A stretch of DNA of 63,728 nucleotides from Pseudomonadota bacterium (GTDB lineage Bacteria > Desulfobacterota > Desulfobulbia > Desulfobulbales > CALZHT01). The position numbers were made by a program, and so were the translations under genes. Numbering within the stretch: the first letter of the stretch is position 1; every line of letters begins with the position of its first letter. Location: positions 1-63,728 of the forward strand of contig JAHJJF010000031.1 of assembly GCA_018823135.1 (NCBI GenBank), in the 5' to 3' direction. Below the pieces are notes generated by a model, which was given only the letters and a program-made list of their open reading frames with translations, was not told where the DNA came from and did no database searches. This document shows positions 8,961-19,340 of this stretch, in pieces.

Positions 8961-9038
8961 CTGTGCCCTCTGCCCTCTGCCTCTGCCTCTGCCTCTGCCT
9001 CTGCCTCTGCCTCTGCCTTCTGCCTCTGCCCTCTGCGC
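8961..9038. repeat. CTCTGC hexanucleotide simple repeat
   Basis: About 78 bases consist of imperfect tandem copies of CTCTGC with some longer CCCTCTGC units. On the minus strand it would encode alternating Glu-Ala. The rest of the 8850-9174 gap shows no gene; it contains another GAGGCACAGAGGC-like sequence at about 8853-8875 that could pair with the array. Confidence 0.85.
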
Positions 9039-9174
9039 CTGTAACTCATAGTATTTACATGCTCAATCAAAGCTGACCGTCTGAAGGCGGTGGTTTTAAC
9101 CCTGATTTGAGGCTAATATACAATCCCCCCCTCACCCCTCACTCCTCACTATTCACTCCAGGCAATTCTTTTCC

Positions 9175-9204
9175 TTGACAGAACCTGACCCAACGTTGTG
9201 TAAT
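9175..9204 (+). promoter_or_regulatory. Strong candidate sigma-70 promoter for MFS/kinase operon
   Basis: A perfect TTGACA (9175-9180) is followed after 18 bases by TGTAAT (9199-9204, five of six). Transcription would begin near 9211, only about ten bases before an in-frame ATG at 9221 that lacks a ribosome binding site, which supports the downstream start at 9275. Confidence 0.55.
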
Positions 9205-9274
9205 CGTTTACATAAGCCTTATGGCCCCCAGTCATTCAACGGAAATCAAATTCACACTTGAGGATAGTCTTTTT

Positions 9275-10588
9275 ATGGCTCAAAAAATCGCAAATCGTGG
9301 GAAAATCGTTATCGCCGCCGGCACCGGAATCAATCTTGCGCTGGGCGTGCTTTACACCTGGAGTATTTTCAAGGGCGCCATCAAACAATCCATTGAGGAA
9401 GGCGGCGCTAACGCCTTTAACTGGGACCTTGCCGCATTAAACGATCCCTATGCGGTCTGCTGTCTGGTTTTTGCTTTTACGATGATCATTGCCGGCAGGT
9501 GCCAGGATAAATTCGGACCCCGGATAACCGCAATCATCGGCGGTGCCCTCGTGGGCGCAGGTTTTGTCTGGATTTCCCAAACCACCTCATACATCCACTG
9601 GGTCATGGCTTTCGGGATACTGGTGGGCGCAGGGATTGCCTTCGGTTATTCCTCGGCAACGCCTGCAGCACTCAAATGGTTCCCGCCGAACAAAACAGGA
9701 ATAATCGCCGGCATCGTGGTCTCCGGTTTCGGACTCGCCTCGGTGTATATTGCCCCCCTGGCAAAATATCTTTTGCTGAACTGGGGGCTGCAGAACGCCA
9801 TGCTTTTTTTCGGGATTGCTTTTTTCATTGTGGTCAGCCTCCTTGCATTATTACTCACCAATCCCCCTGAAGGATATGTCCCGACGGGTTTTGTCGAAAG
9901 GCGGGATCAGTCTGAAAACAACGTCAAGGCGCGCGCGGCTATCGCTGAAAAAAATATTGCGCCGGGGAAAATGGTTAAGACCTCGACTTTCTGGCTGTTA
10001 TGGCTGCTTTATTTCATCGGCGCAGGCGCTGGCCTCATGGTTATCGGCAGCGTAGCCGGCATGGCCCAAAAAAGCATGGGTGACAGCGCCTTTCTGGCGG
10101 TGGCCATCCTTGCCATCGGCAACGCCGGCGGCCGGATCGCCGCCGGCTTCATATCCGACAAAATCGGCAGAAGCCTCACCATGGCCGGGATGTTCAGCTT
10201 TCAGGCTCTGCTCATGTTCATCGCCGTGCCGATAATCAATTCAACTAATACCTCAAGCGCCGTCCTTCTGGTGCTTCTCGCCACCCTCATCGGCTTTAAT
10301 TACGGCGCCAACCTGGCGCTCTTCCCGTCATTTGCCAAAGACCTCTTCGGGATTAAGAATTTCGGAGTCAATTACGGCATACTTTTCACCGCCTGGGGTG
10401 TGGGCGGATTTGTCATGAGCAAAGCGTCCCAGTCCCTGATGGTGCAAACCGGTAATTACGGCACATCGTTTCAGGCCGCAGGTATTCTCCTGGTCATCGG
10501 CGTCTGCCTGTCTTTTCTGCTAAGTGATGAAAAAGCAATACAGCGCCGTGCACTGAGACGGCTAGCCGCACAGTCAAATGCAGCCTAA
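9275..10588 (+). CDS. MFS transporter, OFA (oxalate/formate antiporter-like) family
   Basis: The 437-residue protein has twelve predicted membrane helices and the opening pattern of OFA carriers (N-R-x-x-I-V.AG..I.LALGVLYTWSIF). A cytoplasmic loop between helices 6 and 7 contains the NPPEGYVP segment common in this family, and helix 7 begins KTSTFWLLWLLYF. I chose ATG 9275 because GAGGA lies ten bases upstream and the protein then starts like its relatives; ATG 9221 would add 18 residues. Members exchange small carboxylates such as oxalate, formate or lactate; the substrate here is not determined. A hybrid kinase gene follows after 15 bases, so the two are probably co-transcribed and the kinase may sense the transported compound. 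Confidence 0.85.
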   Translation: MAQKIANRGKIVIAAGTGINLALGVLYTWSIFKGAIKQSIEEGGANAFNWDLAALNDPYAVCCLVFAFTMIIAGRCQDKFGPRITAIIGGALVGAGFVWISQTTSYIHWVMAFGILVGAGIAFGYSSATPAALKWFPPNKTGIIAGIVVSGFGLASVYIAPLAKYLLLNWGLQNAMLFFGIAFFIVVSLLALLLTNPPEGYVPTGFVERRDQSENNVKARAAIAEKNIAPGKMVKTSTFWLLWLLYFIGAGAGLMVIGSVAGMAQKSMGDSAFLAVAILAIGNAGGRIAAGFISDKIGRSLTMAGMFSFQALLMFIAVPIINSTNTSSAVLLVLLATLIGFNYGANLALFPSFAKDLFGIKNFGVNYGILFTAWGVGGFVMSKASQSLMVQTGNYGTSFQAAGILLVIGVCLSFLLSDEKAIQRRALRRLAAQSNAA

Positions 10589-10603
10589 CCTGAGGTATTG
10601 CCA

Positions 10604-13477
10604 ATGCCCGGCGACCCTAGCATTAAGCAATTGCAGAAAAGGATCAAAGAGCAGGAAGGAGAACTTCTCAGGCAACGCGCCGAAAACCAGGCGCTCCTGG
10701 ACAGCACCCGGGCGATTCTGGCCTTTGATGATTTTGAAAAAACCGCCCGGATAATTTTTGACGGGTGCATCTCAGTTATCGGCGCGACCTCCGGGTACAT
10801 TGCCCTGTTAAACGATGACGGCACAGAAAACGAAGTGGTATTTCTGGAATCCGGCGGGCAGACCTGCACCGTTGACGTCAATCTTCCCATGCCCATCCGC
10901 GGCCTGCGCAAAGAAGCATACCGCAAAGGCAAAGCAGTCTTTGATAATAATTTTTCCACGAGCAAATGGATGAAATACATGCCTGAGGGGCATGTCCGCC
11001 TTGATAACGTCCTCTTCGCGCCGCTGATCATTGACCATAAAGCCGCAGGTCTGTTCGGAATAGCAAATAAACAGGGCGGCTTCACCGATGAAGATGCCCG
11101 GGTTGCTGGTTCCTTTGCGCAGCTGGCGGCCGTGGCCCTTAAAAATCACGATTCGATAAAACAACTTTCGGAAAGCAGGGAGCGCTTTCAATCGGTTGTG
11201 GAAACCATACCTCACGGCGTTCAGGAAAATGACCTTACAGGGGTCATAACCTTCAGCAATCATGCCCATCATAAAATCCTTGGATATCCTCAAGGGGAAT
11301 TGATCGGCAGAAAAATCTGGGACTTCATGCCCACTGACAAGGAAAAAGAGGGGCTCGAAAAATATCTCGCTTTTCTGGTGGAAATCCAGCCACCTTCCAA
11401 ATCCAGTGTAGTGAAAAACCTGACCAGGGACGGACGACTCATCGAAGTCCAGCTGGACTGGGATTATAAAAGAGACATGCAGGGAAACCTTACGGGATTT
11501 ATCACGGTGGTGACCGATGTTACCGACAAAAACCGGGCTGAAGAAACTCTCAGGCAAAGAACCCTTTCCCTGGGGGAGCAGGTCCGAGAATTAAACTGCC
11601 TCTACGAAATTTCCGATCTGGCCGAACAGGTGGATCGTTCCTATGAAGAAATCATCGCAAAGGCCCTTAATTCGATTCCTCCTGCCATGGGATTCCCTGA
11701 ATCAGTCTGCGCCCGGATTGTTTGTAACGATTATGAGGTCAGAACCGAAAATTTCCGGGAAACTCCATGGAAAATGACCGGCAACATCCATATTCACGGG
11801 AAAGATTCGGGTTACATTGATGTCTTTTCTCTGGCGGACAAGCAACAAGATCAAGCCGAACCATTTTCCGGCAAGGATCATTTCCTGTTAAAAGAAATCA
11901 GTGAACGGCTGGCCAGGGTTATCGAATACAAGGAGGACCATGCATCCCTGCAGAACGCTTTGCAGCAGGCCAAGGGAGCAAAGGCCAAAACCGAAAGGAT
12001 TCTTTCCGCCATCGGTCAGGGCCTTTCGATTCAGGACACCGATTTCAAAATTATTTATCAGAATCAGCTCCACAAAGATCTCCTGGGCGATCACGTCGGC
12101 GAATACTGCTATAAGGCATACGAGAGCAATAATGATATCTGCCCGGGATGCCCGCTTTCACGCTGTTTCGAAGACGGCAAGATCCACTCCTGCGAACGAT
12201 GCATTACTAAAGGAGGAGATAGTCAGCACTACGAAATAACCGCTTCTCCCTTGCGGGACCGGGACGGCCGCATAACCTCGGGCCTGGAAGTTGTCAGAAA
12301 CATCACCGAACAGAAACAGATGCTGCAGAACATAATCCGGGCACGAAACCTGGAATCCCTTGGCTCCCTGGCCGGCGGCATTGCCCATGATTTCAATAAT
12401 ATGCTCACCGCAGTATTCGGCAATATCGAGCTTGCCAAAAACAGACTCAACCCGCAGGACATTGCATATCAACTGCTCACCCAGGCGGAAAAAGCCTCTT
12501 CCCAGGCCAAGGCCTTGACCAAGCAGCTCCTTACTTTCTCTCGAGGTGGAAGTCCCCTCAAGGAGACCATGCCGATTGTCGATTTTCTCCAGGAAACCAC
12601 AAACTTTATCCTCAGCGGCACCAAAATAAAATTTGAATATCAGATTCCGGACGACCTCTGGCCGGTGCAAATCGATCTGAGCCAGATGGGTCAGGTGATC
12701 CAGAATATACTGCAGAACGCCAAAGAGGCGATGCCCCCGGGAGGAAACCTTGTTCTGCATGCTGAAAACATCAGCATCAAAACCGGAAACAAGCTGCGCA
12801 TCGCTCCGGGCGATTACATAAAAATATCATTTAAAGACAGCGGTCCAGGGATTGACCCTTCTATCCTGCCAAAGATCTACGACCCCTATTTTTCCACCAA
12901 AGAACGCGGCGCCCAGAGAGGAACGGGCCTGGGTCTTGCCATCTGCCATTCAATCATCGAAAAGCATGACGGGCAGATAACCGCGGAATCAACGCCAGGC
13001 AAAGGCAGCACATTTACGATCTATCTCCCGGCTAAACCACTGCCACCTTATAGTGAAAACCTTGACGTAACGGAAAAGCCGATCACAAAACAAAAGCGCG
13101 TCCTGTATATGGAAGACGAAGAGGCGGTGATCCAGGTAGCCAGAGAAATGTTTAATCTCCTGGATTATGAAACCGAGTTCGCCCTCACCGGCGAAGAAGC
13201 AATTATCCTGTATAACAAGGCGAATAAATCCGACCGCCCCTATGACCTGGTGATTCTCGACCTTACAATCCGGGGCGGAATGGGCGGCGAGGAGACCATC
13301 GCCAGGCTGCTTGAAATCGACCCGGGAGTCAAGGCACTGGTCGCCAGCGGTTATACCGACAACCCGATACTCGCCAACCCGGAATTTTTCGGATTCAGCG
13401 GGGCAATCACCAAACCCTTCAGTATTGCTGATCTCAGCGATGCGGTTAAGAAACTGCTTGATGCGGGTGGGAACTAG
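10604..13477 (+). CDS. Soluble hybrid histidine kinase, GAF-PAS-PAS-HisKA-HATPase-REC
   Basis: This 957-residue protein has no signal peptide or membrane helix. Domains in order: N-terminal coiled coil (5-30), GAF (about 35-185), PAS (about 195-315), a GAF-like linker (about 325-440), a second PAS (about 455-565) with a cysteine-rich stretch CPGCPLSRC..​.SCERC, HisKA with His595 in GGIAHDFNN, HATPase (about 690-825; DSGPGI and GTGLGLAICHS) and a receiver with Asp886 in VILDLTI. ATG 10604 has GAGGT seven bases upstream; a TTG two codons earlier is less likely. It follows the MFS gene by 15 bases. There is no output domain. It ends convergent with tatC, the two stop codons sharing the palindrome CTAG. 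Confidence 0.9.
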   Translation: MPGDPSIKQLQKRIKEQEGELLRQRAENQALLDSTRAILAFDDFEKTARIIFDGCISVIGATSGYIALLNDDGTENEVVFLESGGQTCTVDVNLPMPIRGLRKEAYRKGKAVFDNNFSTSKWMKYMPEGHVRLDNVLFAPLIIDHKAAGLFGIANKQGGFTDEDARVAGSFAQLAAVALKNHDSIKQLSESRERFQSVVETIPHGVQENDLTGVITFSNHAHHKILGYPQGELIGRKIWDFMPTDKEKEGLEKYLAFLVEIQPPSKSSVVKNLTRDGRLIEVQLDWDYKRDMQGNLTGFITVVTDVTDKNRAEETLRQRTLSLGEQVRELNCLYEISDLAEQVDRSYEEIIAKALNSIPPAMGFPESVCARIVCNDYEVRTENFRETPWKMTGNIHIHGKDSGYIDVFSLADKQQDQAEPFSGKDHFLLKEISERLARVIEYKEDHASLQNALQQAKGAKAKTERILSAIGQGLSIQDTDFKIIYQNQLHKDLLGDHVGEYCYKAYESNNDICPGCPLSRCFEDGKIHSCERCITKGGDSQHYEITASPLRDRDGRITSGLEVVRNITEQKQMLQNIIRARNLESLGSLAGGIAHDFNNMLTAVFGNIELAKNRLNPQDIAYQLLTQAEKASSQAKALTKQLLTFSRGGSPLKETMPIVDFLQETTNFILSGTKIKFEYQIPDDLWPVQIDLSQMGQVIQNILQNAKEAMPPGGNLVLHAENISIKTGNKLRIAPGDYIKISFKDSGPGIDPSILPKIYDPYFSTKERGAQRGTGLGLAICHSIIEKHDGQITAESTPGKGSTFTIYLPAKPLPPYSENLDVTEKPITKQKRVLYMEDEEAVIQVAREMFNLLDYETEFALTGEEAIILYNKANKSDRPYDLVILDLTIRGGMGGEETIARLLEIDPGVKALVASGYTDNPILANPEFFGFSGAITKPFSIADLSDAVKKLLDAGGN

Positions 13478-14181
13478 AACAACCTGGTAGCCACAACTCC
13501 GGCCTCATACAACCCGAAAAGCGGAAAAGCAAGAAGTACTGCTGAAAAAACATCCCCGGCAGTAAGCAAAAAGGCAAGTACCAGAATTGCTGCGTAATAA
13601 TACCAGCGCTTCCGGGTAAAACCTGCTTTGTCAACAAGGCCGGTCTTGCCGGCGACAACCATTAAAAATGGTATTTCAAAAGCCAGGCCGAAAGCAAGGG
13701 ATGAGCGCGCCACAAAAGTAAGATATGCATCAAGCTTGGGGAGCGCCTGAATATCATAGCCACGGGTGTCCATCAGAAAGGCAAGCGCCTGAGGCATCAC
13801 CACAAAATAAGAAAACAGGATTCCGGAGACAAAAAGCAGGGTTGCCCAGGAAACCACCTTGAAGGCAATTTTCTTTTCATTATCATGCAGCCCCGGCGCC
13901 ACATACATCCACGCCTCGTAACAAAGAATCGGAAAGCTGAAAATTATCCCGGCAATAATTGCAACCTTGATATAGCTCACAAAGGCTTCGGTGAGATTGG
14001 TATACACAAGTTTTACGATATCCGGCCGGGCTTGAAAGAGCGGCCCCATGAGGAACCGGGTTATTTCTGTAGAAAAGAGATAGGAGAGCCCGCTGAATAC
14101 CGCGATGGTTATAACCGAGATGAGGACCCGGTTGCGAAGTTCCAGCAGATGGTCTGAAAAATATTCGGATAGAATTCTCAT
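13474..14181 (-). CDS. tatC: Sec-independent protein translocase TatC
   Basis: The 235-residue protein has six membrane helices and the TatC signatures: an N-terminal LLELRNRVLIS segment, the F-P-I-L-CYEAW.Y..PGL motif near residue 85-97, and the F.LAFGLAFEIPF helix near 165. TatC is the receptor that binds twin-arginine signal peptides of folded proteins in the inner membrane. The gene overlaps the upstream tatB stop by four bases (ATGA), and its own stop shares CTAG with the opposing kinase gene. Length is normal for the family. Confidence 0.95.
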   Translation of the reverse strand: MRILSEYFSDHLLELRNRVLISVITIAVFSGLSYLFSTEITRFLMGPLFQARPDIVKLVYTNLTEAFVSYIKVAIIAGIIFSFPILCYEAWMYVAPGLHDNEKKIAFKVVSWATLLFVSGILFSYFVVMPQALAFLMDTRGYDIQALPKLDAYLTFVARSSLAFGLAFEIPFLMVVAGKTGLVDKAGFTRKRWYYYAAILVLAFLLTAGDVFSAVLLAFPLFGLYEAGVVATRLF

Positions 14182-14510
14182 GTGCCGGGTTCTTTTTCAA
14201 CCCGATCAGGCTCGGACTCGGTTGCGGCAGGACCTGCTGCCGGGGGATTGACTCCTTGCTCCGCTCCTCCCTCATCTTCATTATCATAAGGCAAAGGAAG
14301 CTGCGGCAGGGAATCAAGGGGATTTACCTGATAGTTCAGACTATCATCCGCTTCCTGCTGAATGGTATCCTTTAATGACCCGGCCGCTTTTTTCAACTCC
14401 ACAAGCTGCTTGGCAATGGTCTTGGCCATTCCAGGCAACTTGTCAGGACCCACGACGATGAGTGCGACGACAAATATTACAATTAATTCAGGGAGACCGA
14501 TTCCAAACAT
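14178..14510 (-). CDS. tatB: Sec-independent translocase subunit TatA/TatB
   Basis: This 110-residue protein starts MFGIGLPELIVIFVVALIVV, a single membrane helix, followed by the hinge GPDKLP and an amphipathic helix, then an acidic Pro-rich tail from residue 60. The Glu at position 8 and the GP.KLP hinge favour TatB over TatA. I placed the start at 14510, because the 17 codons upstream in the open frame do not resemble the family; GAGG lies about ten bases before this ATG. It is translationally coupled to tatC. A separate tatA is not visible in the window, so this protein could serve as a combined TatA/B. Confidence 0.9.
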   Translation of the reverse strand: MFGIGLPELIVIFVVALIVVGPDKLPGMAKTIAKQLVELKKAAGSLKDTIQQEADDSLNYQVNPLDSLPQLPLPYDNEDEGGAEQGVNPPAAGPAATESEPDRVEKEPGT

Positions 14511-14755
14511 TTCCTTACGAGCCTCGTAACAACTACCGGGTAAAAAACTTTTCTGAAACAATCTCTTTTTGATCAGTATTTACAGCGACTGATATTTCTT
14601 TCAGGAACAAAGCCCTGTGACGGTTATGCAATATATTGAACTCCCCGTGGCAGGAAAGCAAGGATACCGAGCAGCAATGACTGCACCTGCTTCCCTTACA
14701 GTTCATGCCGGAATCTACGGTATTTATATCTCAGTGTCAACAGACGACTGGCGCA

Positions 14756-14784
14756 TTGACTTTTCAGGTTGCTTTGGCTATGTT
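14756..14784 (+). promoter_or_regulatory. Candidate sigma-70 promoter for purA
   Basis: TTGACT (14756-14761) and TATGTT (14779-14784) are 17 bases apart. The start would be near 14791, giving a leader of about 105 bases to the purA ATG at 14896. The remainder of the 14511-14755 gap between the divergent tatB and purA genes shows no gene; a 92-codon frame at 14617 spans the promoter and looks spurious. Confidence 0.5.
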
Positions 14785-14895
14785 TGTCTGGCTCGGCTAT
14801 ACCATGGCTGTTGTCTGACGAATTCCAGTTTCTTCGGTTACGGAATCGAGGCGAGCACAGGGAGAATACTTACGAATACAACAGGAGAAGCTTAA

Positions 14896-16194
<1,299 letters not shown>

Positions 16195-16238
16195 AGTCCA
16201 TTATATAGTATAAGCAAGTCACACTATTTTTGTTTTTC

Positions 16239-16275
16239 AAGGCGGTTTGAATAATCTTCGGACCGCCTTTTTCTT
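16239..16275 (+). terminator. Intrinsic terminator of purA
   Basis: AAGGCGGT (16239-16246) pairs with ACCGCCTT (16262-16269), followed by TTTCTTT. It lies 45 bases after the purA stop. Confidence 0.8.
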
Positions 16276-16302
16276 TGCTGCGCTTCTTTGTATTTCAAAA
16301 TT

Positions 16303-16465
16303 GATGGCCTCGCAAAAAGTCTTTGGATGGCTAAACAAAAAATTTGCTATACAGGCAGCGTAGGCTCCGAGGCATAGTGATTTTTCAGGTGCGAGGCCAT
16401 ACTTTTTGAGGCCGAGCCTCAAAAATTGCGACAACGCCGTAAATCGGACTTTTTGCCACGCCATC
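16303..16465. mobile_element. MITE-like intergenic element with terminal inverted repeats
   Basis: GATGGCCTCGCAAAAAGTC at 16303-16321 is repeated in inverted form at 16447-16465 with two mismatches in 19. The 163-bp element contains a perfect internal hairpin, TTTTTGAGGC (16403-16412) against GCCTCAAAAA (16416-16425). A 75-codon frame on the minus strand across it (starting MAWQKVRFTALSQ) fits the kind of spurious protein predicted from such repeats. No transposase is encoded, so movement in trans is inference. Confidence 0.6.
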
Positions 16466-16563
16466 AGGATACATTTTCCCCAATAAACCTGTTTGACAAA
16501 CCGTCAAACAATATGCTTTGATTCTTTTTTTAGACGCTTTTTTAGTCGATGAGGTACACAACC

Positions 16564-18045
16564 ATGCGCCTCCTGCTTATTTATCCGGAAATCCCGGAGA
16601 CCTTCTGGAGTTTCAAGTACGCCCTCAAATTCATCCGAAAAAAGGCGTCATCCCCACCCCTCGGTCTGCTCACCGTCGCCGCCATGCTCCCGGAAAACTG
16701 GGAATTGCGCCTTTCAGATCTCAATATTGCACAACTTGCTGAAGCTGATCTTGAGTGGGCTGATTATGCCTTTGTCAGCGGTATGGTTATCCAGCGTGAT
16801 TCCGCCCGTGAAGTGATTTCCCGATGTAAGGCAAAAGGTATAACCGTTGTTGCCGGAGGGCCGCTTTTCACCTGTGAGCATGAAGAATTTGATGAGGTCG
16901 ACCATTTTGTTCTCAATGAGGCCGAAGAAACCCTGCCGCCATTTTTAAAAGACCTTCAAAACGGTCAGGCCGGGCGAATCTATGCGACCTCGGCGTTTGC
17001 CGATATCCACACAACTCCCGTGCCGCTCTGGCGACTTGCGGACATGAAACGCTATTTTTCCATGAGTATCCAGTTTTCAAGGGGTTGCCCGTTTAACTGC
17101 GAATTCTGCAGCGTCACCGCATTATTCGGCCATCGCCCGCGCATCAAATCCAGCGCCCAGATCATTGCCGAACTTGACAGTCTTTACGCGCACGGGTGGC
17201 GGGCAACGATCTTTTTTGTTGACGATAATTTCATCGGCAATAAACGCTATCTCAAAACCGATCTCCTGCCGGCTTTAATCGCCTGGCATAAAAACAAGCA
17301 CGGCATCACCTTTTATACCGAGGCCTCGATAAATCTCGCCGATGACCAGGAACTCATGCAGATGATGAGCGCCGCCGGGTTTGACATGGTTTTCATCGGC
17401 ATTGAGACCCCGGACGAATCCAGTCTTTCCGAATGCAATAAAATGCATAATAAAAACCGCAATCTGGTGGAAGATATACGAAGGATTCAGCAAAACGGCT
17501 TGCAGGTTCAGGGCGGATTCATCGTTGGCTTCGATAATGACACCGCCTCCATCTTCCAGCAGCAGATTGATTTCATCCAGAAAAGCGGCATAGTCACCGC
17601 CATGGTAGGAATGCTCCAGGCTCCGGCCGGAACAAAATTGTATGACCGACTGAAAAAGGCAGGCCGCCTCCTCAGTCAGATGTCGGGAGATAATGTCAAC
17701 GCCGCCACCAATATCATCCCCCAGATGAGTATTGAGACCCTTCAGGAAGGCTACCGGAGGATTCTCTTAAACATCTACTCTCCGGAACATTATTATAAGC
17801 GCGTAAAAAACTTCCTGACGGACTACAAACCGCCTAAGATCCGCGGCTCTCTTGGCTTCCAGGACGTAATGGCTTTTTTCAGATCGATTTTCCATCTCGG
17901 GATCATGGGGAGGGAGCGCATGCAATACTGGCGTCTGCTGATCTGGACGCAATTCCACCGACCGCGTCTTTTTCCCATGGCAATCAAATTTGCCATCTAC
18001 GGCTATCACTTCAGAAAAATCTGCGAAATACACATTCGAAGCTGA
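16564..18045 (+). CDS. B12-binding domain radical SAM protein
   Basis: The 493-residue protein has an N-terminal cobalamin-binding-like alpha/beta domain (about 1-150), a radical SAM core starting with the cluster motif GCPFNCEFCS near residue 180, the FVDDNFIGN segment, and a C-terminal region resembling DUF4070. I prefer ATG 16564 because GAGG lies nine bases upstream and the protein then begins MRLLLIYPEIPETFW like its relatives; ATG 16549 adds five residues. Relatives are widespread in anaerobes and mostly uncharacterised, some modifying lipids or hopanoids. Its stop is 13 bases from the opposing lipoprotein gene. Confidence 0.85.
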   Translation: MRLLLIYPEIPETFWSFKYALKFIRKKASSPPLGLLTVAAMLPENWELRLSDLNIAQLAEADLEWADYAFVSGMVIQRDSAREVISRCKAKGITVVAGGPLFTCEHEEFDEVDHFVLNEAEETLPPFLKDLQNGQAGRIYATSAFADIHTTPVPLWRLADMKRYFSMSIQFSRGCPFNCEFCSVTALFGHRPRIKSSAQIIAELDSLYAHGWRATIFFVDDNFIGNKRYLKTDLLPALIAWHKNKHGITFYTEASINLADDQELMQMMSAAGFDMVFIGIETPDESSLSECNKMHNKNRNLVEDIRRIQQNGLQVQGGFIVGFDNDTASIFQQQIDFIQKSGIVTAMVGMLQAPAGTKLYDRLKKAGRLLSQMSGDNVNAATNIIPQMSIETLQEGYRRILLNIYSPEHYYKRVKNFLTDYKPPKIRGSLGFQDVMAFFRSIFHLGIMGRERMQYWRLLIWTQFHRPRLFPMAIKFAIYGYHFRKICEIHIRS

Positions 18046-18058
18046 CCTTCCGTGTGAA

Positions 18059-18685
18059 TCAACGGCTGACGGTACGCGCTCCGTCAAAGACTTCCGCCAT
18101 GTCAAAGGCGATCCTTGCCAGCATATTGGGAACCGACGGTGCTTCAGCAGCCTTTCGCACGGTGGGCCGGCTGAAGGACTCAAGCAATCTGTTGACGAAA
18201 CCCAGGTCCGGATAATCCACCGGCTGATTCATGGTCTGCTCAACATACCAGACGGTATTTCCCGTACCGGCATTGATCAGGCGCACTGAAACATCAACCC
18301 TGGCGCCGCCAAGCTCGACACCTTCAAAGGCGTAATTGATCTTGCCGGCCATGACCAGGTCAACTCCGGCCTTTCTGCCGGCTTCAATGGCCATATCCAT
18401 GTTGGAGTAGGAAGCATCCACTTGCTTGACGGTCCTGAAAATTTGTTTGCTCAGCAGAATATCCTTAAAAAGAGCGGCAACGCCCAAACCCTGCTCCCGG
18501 GACATGTTGTCCGGAACCTTAAACGGCAGAACCCCCACAGTCGCCCGCTGATAGGAGTCGGTCTCCATCGGATGAATGTAGACAATCGGCGCGGCTTTCT
18601 GGGTGGGAATTCCGGACAGGGTACTATTGCTGGACGCACAACCACTGAGAATCATGCCTGCCAGAACTGCTAAAACCATACGCAT
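18059..18685 (-). CDS. Outer-membrane-type lipoprotein, LpoB/CsgG-like fold
   Basis: The 208-residue protein has a lipoprotein signal (MRMVLAVLAGMILSGC, Cys16). The mature part holds the pattern VGVLPFKVPDN..​.LGVAALFKDILL, then GRKAGVDLVMAGKI and VDVSVRLINAGTGNTVWYVE, which resembles the alpha/beta domain of LpoB, CsgG and related periplasmic lipoproteins. It is last in a four-gene minus-strand operon of exported proteins behind a sigma-54 type promoter; the FlgO-like gene upstream ends nine bases before it. A role in the flagellar outer-membrane ring, comparable to FlgP/FlgT, is inferred from that context and not from direct family recognition. Confidence 0.7.
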   Translation of the reverse strand: MRMVLAVLAGMILSGCASSNSTLSGIPTQKAAPIVYIHPMETDSYQRATVGVLPFKVPDNMSREQGLGVAALFKDILLSKQIFRTVKQVDASYSNMDMAIEAGRKAGVDLVMAGKINYAFEGVELGGARVDVSVRLINAGTGNTVWYVEQTMNQPVDYPDLGFVNRLLESFSRPTVRKAAEAPSVPNMLARIAFDMAEVFDGARTVSR

Positions 18686-18694
18686 AGCTCTCTC

Positions 18695-19288
18695 CTATCG
18701 CTCATAGGCTGACAATGCAGCATCGGACATGCCGTTTGAAGCCGCCAGCAGATCATTTATATTGTTGCTGCGTTGCAATTCCAGACCCGCAACCGAAAGC
18801 ACATCCTGGGTGCCGGCGTCAAACATCCGGACATTGATAATAACCGAATTGGGGGTAAGGGAATACGTGCCCGCTACAACCGCTTCGGCATCATGCTCCC
18901 GGGCGATAAGCTGGGCATCCCTGGACAACATGAATTCACCTTTATCGTCCCGGATAAGCAACTCACTGGTTTTTCTTACATCCACCACTCCGAAGCCGTG
19001 ATTGAACATCCGGGTTGCCAGGGATTCGGTAAGCGTCCGCCCGAAACGTGAGGTCTGGTAAAGATCGTCGATGTTCACCATTGTGGTCATGATCAGCCTT
19101 TTTTCCGACCCTAAAGGCCGTCTCAGATTCTTTGCCAGCTGCAGAGCAATATCCTCGCCGATCCCGAAAAAATCCGGGGTGACAATGGAAACCGCACCGC
19201 CGGCCGGTGGTCTTTCGAGAGCGCATCCCGAAAGCCCCAAGACAATCACCGCCATACCAAGAATGAATCGTGCTGTAATTTTTCCCAT
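18695..19288 (-). CDS. FlgO-like domain lipoprotein
   Basis: The 197-residue protein starts MGKITARF and has a lipobox LSGC (Cys22). The mature part has the FlgO-domain pattern: LAKNLRRP, TTMVNIDDLYQTSRFGRTLTE, FGVVDVRKT and AEAVVAGTYSLTPNSVIINVR. FlgO is an outer-membrane lipoprotein needed for flagellar stability in Vibrio. I set the start at 19288 because the signal peptide begins there; 21 further codons upstream stay open. It follows the second FlgO-like gene after about 50 bases and precedes the LpoB/CsgG-like gene. Confidence 0.75.
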   Translation of the reverse strand: MGKITARFILGMAVIVLGLSGCALERPPAGGAVSIVTPDFFGIGEDIALQLAKNLRRPLGSEKRLIMTTMVNIDDLYQTSRFGRTLTESLATRMFNHGFGVVDVRKTSELLIRDDKGEFMLSRDAQLIAREHDAEAVVAGTYSLTPNSVIINVRMFDAGTQDVLSVAGLELQRSNNINDLLAASNGMSDAALSAYER

Positions 19289-19340
19289 TTGATTTCCCGT
19301 CTGTTTTTTTAACATGACCCCGGATGGAAACTGCATATCC

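Noticed and set aside
14617-14895. 92-codon frame before purA
   Set aside because: Spans the likely purA promoter and shows no domain or good start signal.
16237-16464. 75-codon minus-strand frame
   Set aside because: Lies across the terminator and the MITE-like element; typical repeat-derived false gene.
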